Shown here piece by piece: positions 26,868 through 37,522 of a stretch of DNA of 64,000 nucleotides. The position numbers and the translations under genes are program-made. Source of the DNA: Ditibartonella choladocola (GTDB taxonomy: Bacteria > Pseudomonadota > Alphaproteobacteria > Rhizobiales > Rhizobiaceae). The notes below the pieces were generated by a model. That model had not been told where the DNA came from, ran no database searches, and saw nothing but the letters and a program-made list of their open reading frames with translations. Numbering within the stretch: position 1 is the first letter of the stretch; every line of letters begins with the position of its first letter. The DNA is taken from contig NZ_CP015625.1 of NCBI RefSeq assembly GCF_002007565.1, positions 434,001-498,000 of the forward strand, written 5' to 3'.

Positions 26868-28115
26868 ATGGATACTTCAAACAAAAATACAAACTATAAT
26901 AATGTTACTATTGATGAAGATCGGTTGTGGAAGTCTCTTATGGATATGGCGCTTATTGGTGCTACATCCAAAGGAGGATGCAATAGGATTGCTTTTTCAA
27001 AGCAGGATGACGAGGCTCGTTCGCTTTATCGCAAATGGTGTGAAAGCTTGGGCTTAAAAGTGTCATTTGATGCTTTCGGTAATATGTTTGCTTATAGAGC
27101 TGGTAAGGAAAACTTACCACCAGTCGTCATTGGCAGCCATTTGGATACACAGCCAACAGGCGGAAAATTTGACGGTATATTGGGAGTTTTAGGGGGGCTT
27201 GAGGTTGTACGAACCTTGGTAAATGCGGATATACAAACGAAACACCCTATCATTATTGCAAACTGGACAAATGAGGAAGGCGTTGTTATGCGCCAAATGC
27301 TCGGTTCAGCTGTTTTTGCGGGCGCTCTTGATCTAAAGACGGCTTTATTACTTGATGACGGACATGGAAATACTGCTCAAGACCTTCTTTCCAGAATGAA
27401 AAATGGAATTGGCAATCAACCGCTAGGTTTTCCCATACATAGCTATCTTGAGTTACATATAGAGCAAGGACCAATTCTTGAAGACAATCAAAAACAGATA
27501 GGTATAGTAACCGGTGGTTTTGGATTTCGTCGTTATCAGTTGGATTTTACCGGTGAAGATGCACATGCCGGCTCCACTCCCATGGCAAAACGTAAAGATG
27601 CAATGCTTGTTGCAGCCAAATCCATCATAGTTGCCGATGAAACTGTAAAAAAGGATGATAATGCTCGTGCAACATCAAGCATATTAACGGTACATAATGG
27701 TTCACCAGTGACCGTTGCAGCAAATGTTTCACTTATTCTGGATATTCGTTTTCCAAATGAAGAAGGGCTGCAAAAACTTGAAGATGATATTTTTCAGCAA
27801 ATTGCGACAATTGCCAAACAAAATGGCGTAGCATTTGATTGGAAATATATCGTTCGTTCTCAAACCGTGCATTTTGATGAAAATATTATCAATGTGGTTA
27901 CAGACGCAGCAAAAACATTGGGATATAGTTCTATGCGCGTTGTAAGTGGTGCAGGACACGATGCTTTCAATTTAGCACGTAAATATCCTACGGGAATGAT
28001 CTTTGCGCCTTCAGTGAACGGGCTGAGCCATAATGAGGCGGAATATACGAAGAAAGAGGACTGTGCGGCGGCAGCAAATGTTCTCTTACGCAGTGTATTG
28101 CAATTGGCACAATAA
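26868..28115 (+). CDS. Zn-dependent N-carbamoyl-amino-acid/allantoate amidohydrolase-type hydrolase
   Basis: The 415-residue M20-like protein matches the HyuC/AmaB/allantoate amidohydrolase/ureidopropionase family: GSHLDTQPTGGKFDGILGVL (first metal His/Asp), TNEEG, ELHIEQGPILE, and GAGHDAFNLAR near the C-terminus. The family removes carbamoyl groups from ureido compounds, releasing ammonia, CO2 and an amino acid. ATG 26868 follows AGGGAG; an earlier ATG at 26823 is less likely. It lies between the transporter and the ureohydrolase, supporting a ureido or guanidino substrate. Confidence 0.82.
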   Translation: MDTSNKNTNYNNVTIDEDRLWKSLMDMALIGATSKGGCNRIAFSKQDDEARSLYRKWCESLGLKVSFDAFGNMFAYRAGKENLPPVVIGSHLDTQPTGGKFDGILGVLGGLEVVRTLVNADIQTKHPIIIANWTNEEGVVMRQMLGSAVFAGALDLKTALLLDDGHGNTAQDLLSRMKNGIGNQPLGFPIHSYLELHIEQGPILEDNQKQIGIVTGGFGFRRYQLDFTGEDAHAGSTPMAKRKDAMLVAAKSIIVADETVKKDDNARATSSILTVHNGSPVTVAANVSLILDIRFPNEEGLQKLEDDIFQQIATIAKQNGVAFDWKYIVRSQTVHFDENIINVVTDAAKTLGYSSMRVVSGAGHDAFNLARKYPTGMIFAPSVNGLSHNEAEYTKKEDCAAAANVLLRSVLQLAQ

Positions 28116-28170
28116 GCCGATCTTTTAATTTTAGCCAAGCAAAATCAAATTCAAAGAAAAGGTCCAGTAA

Positions 28171-29208
28171 ATGAAATTAAAACAATTACAAGACCGCTTT
28201 GGTGGCAGCAATGAAATGGAAATATATGATGATCATTTTAGAGCTGTAGCTACGGGTGTTATTAATGAATACGGCACGCGTCAAGCACCTTTTGTAGGTA
28301 TGCCAACATTATTGTCTGCACCATCACGTCAAGTCGATTGGAGCAATCCACAAATAAAGGATCTTGATGTTGCCTTACTTGGCGTGCCGATGGATCTGGC
28401 TATATCAAATCGCAATGGTTGCCGCTTTGGACCACGTGCATTACGTTCCATTGAAAGGATAGGCCCTTACAATCATGTTTTACGACTGGCGCCAGCTATG
28501 CTACTTAATATTGCAGATGTTGGAGATGTTCCATTTCGTAGCCGATACGATCTAGAGGGCTGTCATATTGATATTGAACATATTATTACAAAACTGGTTG
28601 ATGCCGGCGTAAAGCCTTTATCAGTAGGTGGAGACCATTCTATTAGCCTGCCAGTCTTACGCGCTCTCGGTCGTAAAACACCATTGGCTATGATCCATAT
28701 TGATGCACATTGCGATACGGGTGGCCCTTACGATAATTGTCGTTTTCATCATGGCGGCCCTTTTCGCCATGCTGTTCTTGAAGGTGTTCTCAATCCTGAA
28801 AAAACAATTCAAATTGGTATTCGTGGTGCTTCCGAATATCTTTGGGAGTTTTCATATCAGTCCGGAATGACTGTTATCCACGCAGAAGAAATTCAAAAAA
28901 ACGGTATTGAACCGGTTATTGCACAAGTCCGTCAACTTATTGGAGATGACGAAGTGTATTTATCTTTCGATATTGACAGTTTGGATCCGGCTTTTGCACC
29001 CGGTACAGGAACTCCGGAAATTGGTGGCTTAACAACACGAGAAGCACAAATGCTGCTGCGCGGTTTCAAGGGGATGAATATTATTGGTGGTGATGTGGTC
29101 GAGGTATCACCTGCCTATGATGCTACTACAAATACAGCACAAGCTGGCGCACAAATGCTGTTTGAAATTTTAAGCCTGATGGCTTTCCGAAAAAGTGAGG
29201 AGAAATAA
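28171..29208 (+). CDS. Agmatinase/guanidino-acid ureohydrolase
   Basis: The 345-residue enzyme belongs to the ureohydrolase (arginase/agmatinase) family. Binuclear Mn ligands are visible in VGGDHS, HIDAHCDTG and SFDIDSLDPAFAPGTGTPE. It cleaves a guanidino group to urea and an amine. Members act on agmatine, guanidinobutyrate or guanidinopropionate. With gabT and gabD-like genes nearby, 4-guanidinobutyrate giving GABA and urea is the best guess. Its TAA overlaps the ATG of the next gene by one base. Confidence 0.85.
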   Translation: MKLKQLQDRFGGSNEMEIYDDHFRAVATGVINEYGTRQAPFVGMPTLLSAPSRQVDWSNPQIKDLDVALLGVPMDLAISNRNGCRFGPRALRSIERIGPYNHVLRLAPAMLLNIADVGDVPFRSRYDLEGCHIDIEHIITKLVDAGVKPLSVGGDHSISLPVLRALGRKTPLAMIHIDAHCDTGGPYDNCRFHHGGPFRHAVLEGVLNPEKTIQIGIRGASEYLWEFSYQSGMTVIHAEEIQKNGIEPVIAQVRQLIGDDEVYLSFDIDSLDPAFAPGTGTPEIGGLTTREAQMLLRGFKGMNIIGGDVVEVSPAYDATTNTAQAGAQMLFEILSLMAFRKSEEK

Positions 29209-30509
29209 TGCTAAACAAAGCGTCATCCATAACTGCCGAGGATATTAAAAGATCTGTTGATGAATTGTTTGATGAACAGGTTAAATTTCTTCAGGAATTA
29301 GTGCGTTTTCCTTCAATCCGCGGGAATGAAAAAGAAGTTCAGAACTTCATGGCAAAGGCGATGGGGGAGTTAAACCTTTCTGTTGACCGATGGACAATCA
29401 ACATTGATGATATTCGCTCCCACAAAGGATTTTCGCCCGTTACGGTTTCTTACGAAAATACGACAAATGTTGTCGGCACTTATGAGCCCAAGAACCCGCC
29501 AAAAGGTAAATCCCTTATATTGAATGGTCACGTTGATGTTGTACCAACGGGAGATGAAAAACGTTGGCGCTTTGGTCCATTTAACCCGATAATTGAAGAT
29601 GGTTGGATGTATGGACGCGGTGCCGGTGACATGAAAGCGGGCGTCTCGGCCAATGTATTCGCATTAAAAGCACTACAAAAATTAGGCGTAATGCCTGCTG
29701 CGCGCTTACATCTGGAGTCAGTCGTAGAAGAGGAATCTACAGGAAATGGCGCATTGGCGTGTCTCGTTCGCGGCTATACAGCAGATGCAGGAATTATTCC
29801 GGAGCCATTGGAACCTAAGCTGATGCGCGCACAAACAGGGCCGATTTGGATAAGAGTTGAGGTTGATGGAGCACCCGGACACGCTTCCGGAGATTTTGGT
29901 AGCGGCGCTGATGCAATCCATAATGCGATAGAACTTATCCAATCCCTTGACGTTCTAGAAGAGCGTTGGAATGCACGAAAAAAAGATTACCCACCATTTG
30001 ATCGTCACCCCCATCCGATCAACTTTAATGTCGGTCGCATAGAAGGTGGTGAATGGGCGTCAAGTATGTCAGCAGGCTGTTGGTTTGAAGTCCGTATTGC
30101 TGTTTATCCAGGGCAAGATATAGAAAAAGCATGCCATGAATTTGAAGAATATATAAACGAACAAGCGAGTAAAAATCCTTTTTTTAGAGAGCATCCTCCA
30201 CGGATAATCTATACGGGGTTTATGGCTGAAGGATATTTATTGGAAAATGCTGATGAGCAAGAGAAAATCCTTGCCAATTCACATTTGGATGTGTGGAAAA
30301 ATACGTTGGAAGAAAATCTTTTTGCTGCGACAACCGATGCCCGTTTTACAGGGCTTTACGGTAATTGCCCGACATTGGTCTATGGACCATTTTGTAAAAA
30401 TCCTCATGGTTTTGACGAATGTGTCGATTTGGATTCTGTCCGGAAGGTTACTCAGGTTATCGCTTTATTTATTGCGGAATGGTGTGGACTTGAAGATGTC
30501 GCAAAATAG
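29208..30509 (+). CDS. M20-family ArgE/DapE-type deacylase
   Basis: The 433-residue metallopeptidase-fold protein has LNGHVDVVPTG, GRGAGDMKAGVSAN, VVEEESTGNGAL and TDARFTGLYGNCPTLVYGP, the zinc-site order of ArgE/DapE. It would hydrolyse an N-acyl or N-formyl amino acid. It is translationally coupled to the ureohydrolase. The exact substrate is unknown. Confidence 0.82.
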   Translation: MLNKASSITAEDIKRSVDELFDEQVKFLQELVRFPSIRGNEKEVQNFMAKAMGELNLSVDRWTINIDDIRSHKGFSPVTVSYENTTNVVGTYEPKNPPKGKSLILNGHVDVVPTGDEKRWRFGPFNPIIEDGWMYGRGAGDMKAGVSANVFALKALQKLGVMPAARLHLESVVEEESTGNGALACLVRGYTADAGIIPEPLEPKLMRAQTGPIWIRVEVDGAPGHASGDFGSGADAIHNAIELIQSLDVLEERWNARKKDYPPFDRHPHPINFNVGRIEGGEWASSMSAGCWFEVRIAVYPGQDIEKACHEFEEYINEQASKNPFFREHPPRIIYTGFMAEGYLLENADEQEKILANSHLDVWKNTLEENLFAATTDARFTGLYGNCPTLVYGPFCKNPHGFDECVDLDSVRKVTQVIALFIAEWCGLEDVAK

Positions 30510-30547
30510 CCATTCGGTTTAATAATACTATTAAATATAAAACTATT

Positions 30548-32028
30548 TTGAAAAATAATACGAACAGGGAACAAGCGTTAAAAGATGAATTATTGTTAAA
30601 ACAGGCTGCCTATATCGGCGGAAAATGGATTGATGCAAATTCTGATAACGGGGTAGAAGTGACCAACCCCGCGACAGGCTAAATTATTGGTTATGTACCG
30701 AATTGTAGTGCTCAAATGGTCGAGACCGCAATCGAAGTTGCCCAAAAGGCACAAAAGGGTTGGGCGGAAAGAACAGTAAAAGAACGTTCGCTTATTTTAC
30801 GCCGATGGTTCCGGCTGATAATTGAAAACCGCGAGGATATTGGTCAAATCTTGACACTTGAACAAGGCAAACCATTGGCCGAAGCCATTGGTGAAATTGA
30901 TTATGGTGCAAGTTTTATTGATTGGGTTGCTGAAAAAGCGCGCCGCGTTAATGGCGAAACCATTCCAGGACATCAGCGTGACAAGCGTATTCTTGTGATG
31001 AAACAACCCATAGGTGTTGTCGCAGCTATTGCGCCCTGGAATTTTCCTAATGCCATGATTATCCGTAAAGCTGGTTCTGCTTTTACTTATGGTTGTGCTA
31101 TGGTTCTGAAACCGGCAATGCAAACGCCTTTTTCTGCTATCGCATTCGCAATTCTTGGTGAGCGGGCTGAAATTACCCGCAGGTCTGTTTAGTGTCATCA
31201 CCGGCTCTGCAACAGAGATTGGTAGAGTGATGACACAAAGCCCGATTGTTCGTGAAATTAACATTCACAGGCTCCTCTGAAGTCGGCATGAAACTTTATG
31301 CGCAAAGTGCACCAACCATTAAAAAACTCGGTTTGGAACTCGGTAGTAATGCACCATTTATCGTTTTTGATGACGCAGATATTGATGCCGCGGTGACAGG
31401 GGCCATTATTGCAAAATTTCGCAATAATGGGCAAACTTGCGTATGTGCTAACCGCATCAATGTTCAGGACGGCGTTTATGATACTTTTGCATCGAAACTT
31501 AAAGCTGCTGTTGAAAGCTTGAAAGTTGGTAATGGTATGGATGATGGTGTTGTCCTCGAACCATTGATTGATGAAGCAGCTTTGGAAAAGGTTGAAGAGC
31601 ATGTTGCAGATGCTGTGTCAAAAGGTGGTCATGTTCTTTCAGGTAGCAAGCGACATGCTCTGGGCGGTACATTTTTTGAGCCAACGATCGTTACGGATGT
31701 GACAAAGGAAACGGTTGTTGCGCGGGAAGAAACTTTTGGTCCTATTGCACCATTGTTTCGTTTTAGCGATGAAACAGATATTATCAAACAAGCGAATGAT
31801 ACCGAATTTGGTCTCGCTTCCTATTTTTATGCCAAGGATATGGCACGTGTTTTCCGTGTCGCTGAAGCACTTGAATATGGCATGGTTGGCGTTAATACAG
31901 GGCTTATTTCAACGGCTGAAGCAGCATTTGGCGATGTAAAACAGTCAGGTCTTGGGCGTGAAGGTTCACATTTCGGTATTGATGATTTTGTCGAGCTTAA
32001 ATATATCTGCTTGGGTGAAATAAAATAA
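30548..32028 (+). pseudogene. gabD: Broken succinate-semialdehyde dehydrogenase (gabD)
   Basis: The sequence reads as an ALDH of the GabD type across three frames. AAYIGGKWIDAN leads into NPATG, then a TAA at 30680-30682 interrupts IIGYVPN. The frame continues through APWNFPNAMIIRKAGSAF, shifts near 31160 (LPAGLFSVITGSATEIG), and shifts again near 31250 (VKLTFTGSSEVG). The catalytic Cys region NNGQTCVCANR and the C-terminal GREGSHFGIDDFVELK remain. One nonsense and two frameshift lesions rule out a working full-length enzyme. It follows gabT and the ureohydrolase and would have made succinate. The original start is unclear; a TTG at 30548 is possible. Confidence 0.88.
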
Positions 32029-32264
32029 ATGTCATCATTGTTAATGAGTTAGAAAATCTTTTCTACCCATTAACAGAATTTGATTGCATAAATGGAAACC
32101 AGACTATTTTTCTATCTCGCACTTCTATTGAAGTTGCGTGTTCCATTTTGTATTCCTCGGATGGGTTCTTGAATATTCGGGCTTGACGAGCTTTGATGTT
32201 TTCGTGATGGATGTATTCGTGTGCTTGATTAAGTCTGAACGTTTAATCGGGTTGGAACGCTCTA
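32029..32264. other. Gene-poor stretch with a small remnant frame
   Basis: On the minus strand a frame at 32063-32242 contains RQARIFKNPSEEYKMEHA but has no start site or recognised family. It directly follows the methyltransferase remnant and may come from the same lost element. Confidence 0.3.
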
Positions 32265-32545
32265 TCAAAATGGTTTGATCTTTTCACAGGCTCCATAACA
32301 TTCAAGAATAATGTCGCAATCATGAGGATTATATTCGGCAAAATAAGCTCATCCTCCTGCCTTTTCAGCAGCAATCAAGATTGAACCGGAACCACCAAAC
32401 AGATCGACAACAATATCATAGCGGTTTGATTGAGCTTTGTTCGCATCAGCTATTATCCCGACGGTTTTGGCTATCGGATGAGGGTCGAGTTCTTTATGAT
32501 TGGCATTTCGATAAAAACAGCTCTTCATGTATGAGATAAAGTCAT
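32265..32545 (-). pseudogene. Remnant of N6 DNA methyltransferase
   Basis: The minus strand retains the C-terminal part of a DNA adenine methyltransferase: HPIAKTVGIIADANKAQ, then the AdoMet-binding motif VVDLFGGSGSILIAAEKAGG, a TGA at 32349-32351, then AYFAEYNPHDCDIIL. The motif order matches the ParB/phage-linked methylases. The N-terminal half is absent and an in-frame stop is present. It is a relic of a phage or mobile element near tRNA-Ser(UGA). Confidence 0.72.
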
Positions 32546-32915
32546 ATCAAGCAATAAAGGCCGCCATAGCTCGTGCGAGATTCAAACAGACCGTTTGAAT
32601 TATCAGGCGCGTAAAATGTCTGTCGTCACAAAATTAAATCACGAAATCTACACAGCAATAGAAAAATCAATGTTGGAAACCGAACCGGTTTACGCAATCG
32701 TGAAAAATAAATTTGCTGTTCATTTCCTGTATTTTTGTATTGCCCATAAAAATACCAATCCACACCGCAAAAATTGTAGACGAAGACAGAACGCAGAAAA
32801 ATGCCAAACAATAACAGGAAATAAATCTCTTGAGAAAAAGACAGAATCTAACGCTTTGAAATCGTGCTTTATTTATATGGAATAAAAGGAACATCATACG
32901 ATCATGATGTCTTAA
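32546..32915. other. Gene-poor stretch downstream of tRNA-Ser
   Basis: A 96-codon frame at 32595-32885 has no recognisable domain or good ribosome site and is rich in Lys/Asn codons. I see no credible gene here. Confidence 0.3.
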
Positions 32916-33005
32916 TGGCGGAGGGGGTGGGATTCGAACCCACGGTACAGTCGCCTGCACGCCGGTTTTCAAGACCGGTGCCTTAAACCGCTCGGCCACC
33001 CCTCC
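32916..33005 (-). tRNA. tRNA-Ser (UGA)
   Basis: The minus strand gives a 90-base class II tRNA with acceptor GGAGGGG, D-arm GTGGCCGAGCGG, anticodon loop CTTGAAA (anticodon UGA), a long variable arm, T-arm GGGTTCGAATCCC and an encoded CCA. Mobile-element remnants lie just beyond its 3' end. Confidence 0.95.
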
Positions 33006-33078
33006 AAAAAGGATGCGCAAGTCTTTACAAGGTTCTGGCTAAAGGTCAATCATTTATTTGAATTTTTTTGAGCCAAAT

Positions 33079-34536
33079 TTAATTTGCCTTCGTGCCTTTA
33101 TAAATGTTCACTTTGAGATCGCGCACTTTTTTGCGCAAAGTATTGCGATTAAGCCCCAACAGTTCTGCTGCCTTGATCTGGTTTCCCTTTGTCGCCGTAA
33201 GACAGGCAAGAATAAGTGGATACTCGACCTCTTCCAATACGCGGTGGTAAAGTCCGGCAGGGGGCAGCTCATTGCCGAAAGAAGCAAAATATTTTTGCAT
33301 ATTCATTTCGACTGCTTCGCCAATCGTTATATTGTCACTGACCGAAACCGGATTGTCTGCCCCGTGAAGACCGGTTTCATTTTTCAACTCGGTCTCGATA
33401 ACGTCGACCGCAATTTCTTCCTGCGGATAAAGTGCGGCAAGTCTGCGTACAAGATTTTCCAATTCCCTGACATTGCCCGGCCAGGAATAACGGCGCAACA
33501 AATCAAGCCCCTCATTGCTGATATGTTTTGAAGGCAACCCGTTGTCGGAGGCCAATTTGAAGAAATGGCGCACAAGGTCGGGAATATCGTCGGCTCTTTC
33601 ACGCAAAGCGGGAATGCGTAGCGGCACCACATTGAGCCGATAAAACAAATCTTCTCTGAAATGTCCTTGATTGATAAGCTGGTGTAAATTCTTATTGGTT
33701 GCAGCAACGATTCTGACATCTGTTTTGATCGGCGTCCGCCCGCCAACTGTCATATATTCGCCTTGTTGCAAAACGCGTAGCAAACGTGTTTGTGCATCCA
33801 TCGGCATGTCGCCAATTTCGTCGAGAAACAACGTTCCGCCGTTGGCCTGCTCGAAGCGCCCGCTCGAACGCATATTGGCACCGGTAAACGCACCTTTCTC
33901 ATGCCCGAAAAGTTCCGATTCAATGAGATCCTTCGGAATTGCTGCCATATTGATTGCGACAAAGGGGCCTTTTCTGCGTCTGCCATATTCGTGAAGTGCA
34001 CGGGCAACCAGTTCTTTTCCTGTTCCGGATTCCCCTGTAATCATCACAGTCAGGTCTGTCTGCATCATGCGGGCAAGAATGCGATAGATTTCCTGCATTG
34101 CAGCGGAACGGCCAACGAGCGGCATTGCATCGGCGGTTTCATCGGATTTGGGCTTTTCGTTTTCGGAGCGCGGCTCCACCATGGCTCTTCCGACAATATT
34201 GATAAGCTCCGAAAGATCGAACGGCTTGGGCAAATAATCATATGCACCCGCTTCCGAGGCTTTGATCGCCGTCATAAATGTATTCTGGGCACTCATGACA
34301 ATGACAGGAATTTCCGGACGTGCCTTTTTAATGCGAGGCAAAAGGTCAAATGCGTTTTCATCCGGCATAACAACATCGGTAATGACGAGATCGCCATCGC
34401 CATTGGCAATCCATCTCCACAGCATTGCAGCATTCGGTGCGACGCGCACTTCATAACCGGCACGCGAGAGTGCCTGATTGAGAACGGTGCGGATCGCTGC
34501 ATCGTCATCTGCAACAAGTATCATCCCTTTTGTCAT
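33079..34536 (-). CDS. ntrC: Nitrogen regulator NtrC (sigma-54 activator)
   Basis: The 485-residue protein has a receiver domain ([10 protein letters not shown], phospho-acceptor Asp54 in [15 protein letters not shown]), a central AAA+ domain with Walker A GESGTGKE, the sigma-54 loop GAFTGA and Walker [12 protein letters not shown], and a C-terminal Fis-type helix-turn-helix ([20 protein letters not shown]). It activates nitrogen-assimilation promoters under nitrogen limitation. I use ATG 34536, which overlaps the ntrB stop by four bases, rather than the upstream start that adds 31 unrelated residues. Confidence 0.96.
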   Translation of the reverse strand: MTKGMILVADDDAAIRTVLNQALSRAGYEVRVAPNAAMLWRWIANGDGDLVITDVVMPDENAFDLLPRIKKARPEIPVIVMSAQNTFMTAIKASEAGAYDYLPKPFDLSELINIVGRAMVEPRSENEKPKSDETADAMPLVGRSAAMQEIYRILARMMQTDLTVMITGESGTGKELVARALHEYGRRRKGPFVAINMAAIPKDLIESELFGHEKGAFTGANMRSSGRFEQANGGTLFLDEIGDMPMDAQTRLLRVLQQGEYMTVGGRTPIKTDVRIVAATNKNLHQLINQGHFREDLFYRLNVVPLRIPALRERADDIPDLVRHFFKLASDNGLPSKHISNEGLDLLRRYSWPGNVRELENLVRRLAALYPQEEIAVDVIETELKNETGLHGADNPVSVSDNITIGEAVEMNMQKYFASFGNELPPAGLYHRVLEEVEYPLILACLTATKGNQIKAAELLGLNRNTLRKKVRDLKVNIYKGTKAN

Positions 34537-35663
34537 TCGGTTTCTCCGCTGTGCTTGTGTTCTGTTTCTTCCGGCCGCCACATAGGTAAAAGAACACGAA
34601 ATATCGTACGCCCCGGTTGTGAATCGCATTCGACCACCCCGCCATGGTCATTTACAAGCTTGGCAACCAGTGCAAGTCCAAGGCCGGATCCGTTCGGTTT
34701 GCTGGTAATAAACGGATCAAACAAGTTTTCCTGAATGTCTTTGGGAACACCCGCTCCATTGTCTTCCACACAGAATTCCATCGGCAAAGTGACTTTGTCA
34801 TGCCGCCCTTGAACAGAAAGTTTGATACCGGGCCGATAGGAGGAGGTAAGCGTAATTGTCGGGTTCTTTACACTTTCCAGAGCTTCTGTCGCATTTTTAA
34901 CGAGATTGAGGAAAATCTGGATAAGCTGGTCACGATTGGCAAAGACCGGTGGCAGCGAGGGATCATATTTTTCGACAAATTTTATATTCTTTGCAAAACC
35001 GTTTTGCGCCAGTCTTTTGACATGATCGAGAACAGTATGAATATTGATCGGAAAACGTTCGATTGGCCGTTCATCGGAAAACACTTCCATACGATCAACC
35101 AGAGCAACAATACGATCTGTTTCATCGGTAATCAGACGTGTCAACTGGCGGTCGTCATCGCCAACCACACTTTCAAGCAACTGGGCAGCCCCGCGTATTC
35201 CCGAAAGCGGATTTTTTATTTCATGGGCAAGCATCGAGGCAAGGCCGGTAACCGAGCGGGCAGCTCCCCGATGGGTCATTTGCCGGTCGAGCTTTTCGGC
35301 CATAGATTTTTCCTGAAACAGCACAACAACGCTACCCGGTATCTCCGAGAGCGGCTGGACAAAAATATCGACAAGCTTGTCATAACCCAGTTTTGGTGAT
35401 GATAAATCGACATGATATTCATTAACCGGTTTGGGTTTTTCCCTCACCTGATTGATAAGCGAGAGCAGGGGGCTGCCGAAGGGCAAGAATGTTTCGAGCT
35501 TGTTTCGCGCCAATACAGAAGAACTCGCTTTAAAAAATTGTTCGGCATAGGCATTGGCATAGGCGATGCTATTGTCCTTATCGACGAGTATAACCGGATG
35601 ACGAACAGCATCAAGTACAAGACCCGCCAGATTTTGCTCCGGATTTTTGGTTTTTTGTTGCAT
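34533..35663 (-). CDS. ntrB: Nitrogen sensor kinase NtrB
   Basis: The roughly 376-residue cytoplasmic histidine kinase has an N-terminal PAS domain ([20 protein letters not shown]), the His box [20 protein letters not shown], an N box KNATEAL, and G boxes DNGAGVPKD and [11 protein letters not shown]. With GlnB/GlnK it phosphorylates or dephosphorylates NtrC. ATG 35663 lies just after the dusB stop; a TTG at 35669 would overlap it by four bases and is also possible. Order dusB-ntrB-ntrC is typical of Hyphomicrobiales. Confidence 0.95.
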   Translation of the reverse strand: MQQKTKNPEQNLAGLVLDAVRHPVILVDKDNSIAYANAYAEQFFKASSSVLARNKLETFLPFGSPLLSLINQVREKPKPVNEYHVDLSSPKLGYDKLVDIFVQPLSEIPGSVVVLFQEKSMAEKLDRQMTHRGAARSVTGLASMLAHEIKNPLSGIRGAAQLLESVVGDDDRQLTRLITDETDRIVALVDRMEVFSDERPIERFPINIHTVLDHVKRLAQNGFAKNIKFVEKYDPSLPPVFANRDQLIQIFLNLVKNATEALESVKNPTITLTSSYRPGIKLSVQGRHDKVTLPMEFCVEDNGAGVPKDIQENLFDPFITSKPNGSGLGLALVAKLVNDHGGVVECDSQPGRTIFRVLLPMWRPEETEHKHSGETE

Positions 35664-35665
35664 TG

Positions 35666-36652
35666 TCAAGCTGCCCTTTTCGGATGAACCGAATCTCTTG
35701 AAAATATCGAATTTATTAATGTAAGAACACGTTCCGGACTGCGTGAAGTCATCAGTTCCTGCCGCTCTTCGTTGCTATAAACTCCTTTGGCATGTTTGTT
35801 CAAATACCAGTCGATATGTTTTCGAGCGTGACGGAGACCGGTATTTTCACCATAATAATCAAGCATCGCCTGATAATGGTCGCAAACATAATCACCGAGA
35901 TTTGCTGAAAAAGGATGGCCTGCAATTTCACCGGAGAGCCACGGCGCACCGTAACTTGCCCGCCCGATCATGACAGCATCGGCACCGGAGCGGCGCAGGC
36001 ATTCTTCAGCCTCTTCAAGATTGCCAATATCGCCATTTGCTACCATGGGAATTGAAATGACATCACGAACTTTTTTCAAAGCATCCCAGTCGGCTTGACC
36101 GTTATAAAACTGCATTCTGGTGCGGCCATGCACTGTAATCATGGCAATACCGGCCGCTTCGGCCATTTGTGCGAGTTCCGGCGCATTGATTGTTGTTTCA
36201 TCCCAACCAAGCCGCATTTTGAGTGAAACAGGTATTCTGGCTACTTTTAAAACGGCCTCTATCAATGACATGGCAAGTTTCAAGTCGCGCATGAGTGCCG
36301 CACCCGAATATCCACCAATGACCTTTTTGGCCGGACATCCCATGTTAATATCTATCATATCGGCATGATTATCCTGAACGATTTCAGCCGCTCTTGCCAT
36401 CCATTCGGGGGCGCGACCGGCAAGCTGTACCACATGCTGGGGAAGGCCTTTGCCATTCACACGCATTTGGCTTTCAACCGCACCGGAACATAATTCCGCA
36501 CTCGCCACCATTTCCGAAACCACCATGCCAGCACCGGCGAGCCAACTTCTTTGCCGGAACGGTAGATCACTTACCCCCGACATAGGGGCAAGAAAAACAC
36601 GGTTTCTGAATTCCAGATTGCCAACTTTAAGAGGAGTGGAAAGAATGGACAA
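35666..36652 (-). CDS. dusB: tRNA-dihydrouridine synthase B (NifR3)
   Basis: The 328-residue FMN enzyme matches Dus family members: [34 protein letters not shown] with the catalytic Cys, [25 protein letters not shown], and [12 protein letters not shown]. It reduces uridines in the tRNA D-loop. The start appears to be TTG at 36652, since no ATG or GTG lies in frame before the conserved core. It leads the ntrBC operon, as nifR3 does in rhizobia and relatives. Confidence 0.93.
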   Translation of the reverse strand: MSILSTPLKVGNLEFRNRVFLAPMSGVSDLPFRQRSWLAGAGMVVSEMVASAELCSGAVESQMRVNGKGLPQHVVQLAGRAPEWMARAAEIVQDNHADMIDINMGCPAKKVIGGYSGAALMRDLKLAMSLIEAVLKVARIPVSLKMRLGWDETTINAPELAQMAEAAGIAMITVHGRTRMQFYNGQADWDALKKVRDVISIPMVANGDIGNLEEAEECLRRSGADAVMIGRASYGAPWLSGEIAGHPFSANLGDYVCDHYQAMLDYYGENTGLRHARKHIDWYLNKHAKGVYSNEERQELMTSRSPERVLTLINSIFSRDSVHPKRAA

Positions 36653-36919
36653 TCACGAGTGCCTTTTTGTTGTGCAATTTTAAAAACGCCTAATCTTTTA
36701 TCATTTTATTCACAAAAGGCAATGCAATGTCTAGGATTATGCATTCAAAATCGGTTCTATGCGCAAAAAATAAAGAGATCGGGAAGTGGCCTGTTAAAAA
36801 TAAATTGAAATGCGCATTTGAATTGAACAATGTAAGATGAAGCGAGACTATTGAAAGAAACGAAAAACTGTATCAATTTCGGGCTATAAAACAGCAATAT
36901 TTTTGAAGGGATAGAGATT

Positions 36920-37522
36920 ATGAAATTGTATTTTGCCCCCGGTGCCTGTTCACTCTCTCCACATATCGTAGCGCTGGAAGCAGGTATACCAATTACGCTT
37001 GAAAAGGTTGATTTGGCAAAAAAGGTCACATCAAGTGGCAAAGATTACCTGACTGTCACACAAAAAGGCTATGTTCCGGCTCTTGAACTTGATGACGGTC
37101 GCGTCATTACCGAGGGGCCGGCTATTGTGCAATATCTTGCTGATCTCAAGCCTGAAAAGAATTTGGCTGAAAAGCCGGGCACTTTCGAGCGGGCAAAAGT
37201 GCAGGAATGGTTGAATTACATTGCAACCGAGCTTCATAAAGGTTTCGGGCCGCTTTTCCACCCGACCTCGGAAGAAGAGAAAAAAGCTGCGAAAACAAAA
37301 CTTATCCAGAGGCTTGTCTACGCAGAAAAAAAGCTTGAAAATTCCGAGTTTGTAGCCGGTGACCATTTCACGGTTGCTGATGCCTATCTTTTCACAATTT
37401 TGACATGGTGCAAATTTGTCGGGATCGATCTTCTCGATATGCCTGCTTTGTCTTCTTATATGGAAAAAATCAATGGCCGCGACAGCGTAAAAAAAGCTTT
37501 TGCGGATGAAAAAGCTGCTTGA
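36920..37522 (+). CDS. Beta-class glutathione S-transferase
   Basis: The 200-residue protein has the thioredoxin-fold N-domain with LYFAPGACSLSPH, placing Cys10 where beta-class bacterial GSTs have it, and GYVPALELDDGRVITEGPAI around the cis-Pro and gamma-Glu site. The C-domain has GDHFTVADAYLFTIL. Such enzymes conjugate or bind glutathione in detoxification. It is monocistronic and ends at a strong terminator. Confidence 0.93.
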   Translation: MKLYFAPGACSLSPHIVALEAGIPITLEKVDLAKKVTSSGKDYLTVTQKGYVPALELDDGRVITEGPAIVQYLADLKPEKNLAEKPGTFERAKVQEWLNYIATELHKGFGPLFHPTSEEEKKAAKTKLIQRLVYAEKKLENSEFVAGDHFTVADAYLFTILTWCKFVGIDLLDMPALSSYMEKINGRDSVKKAFADEKAA

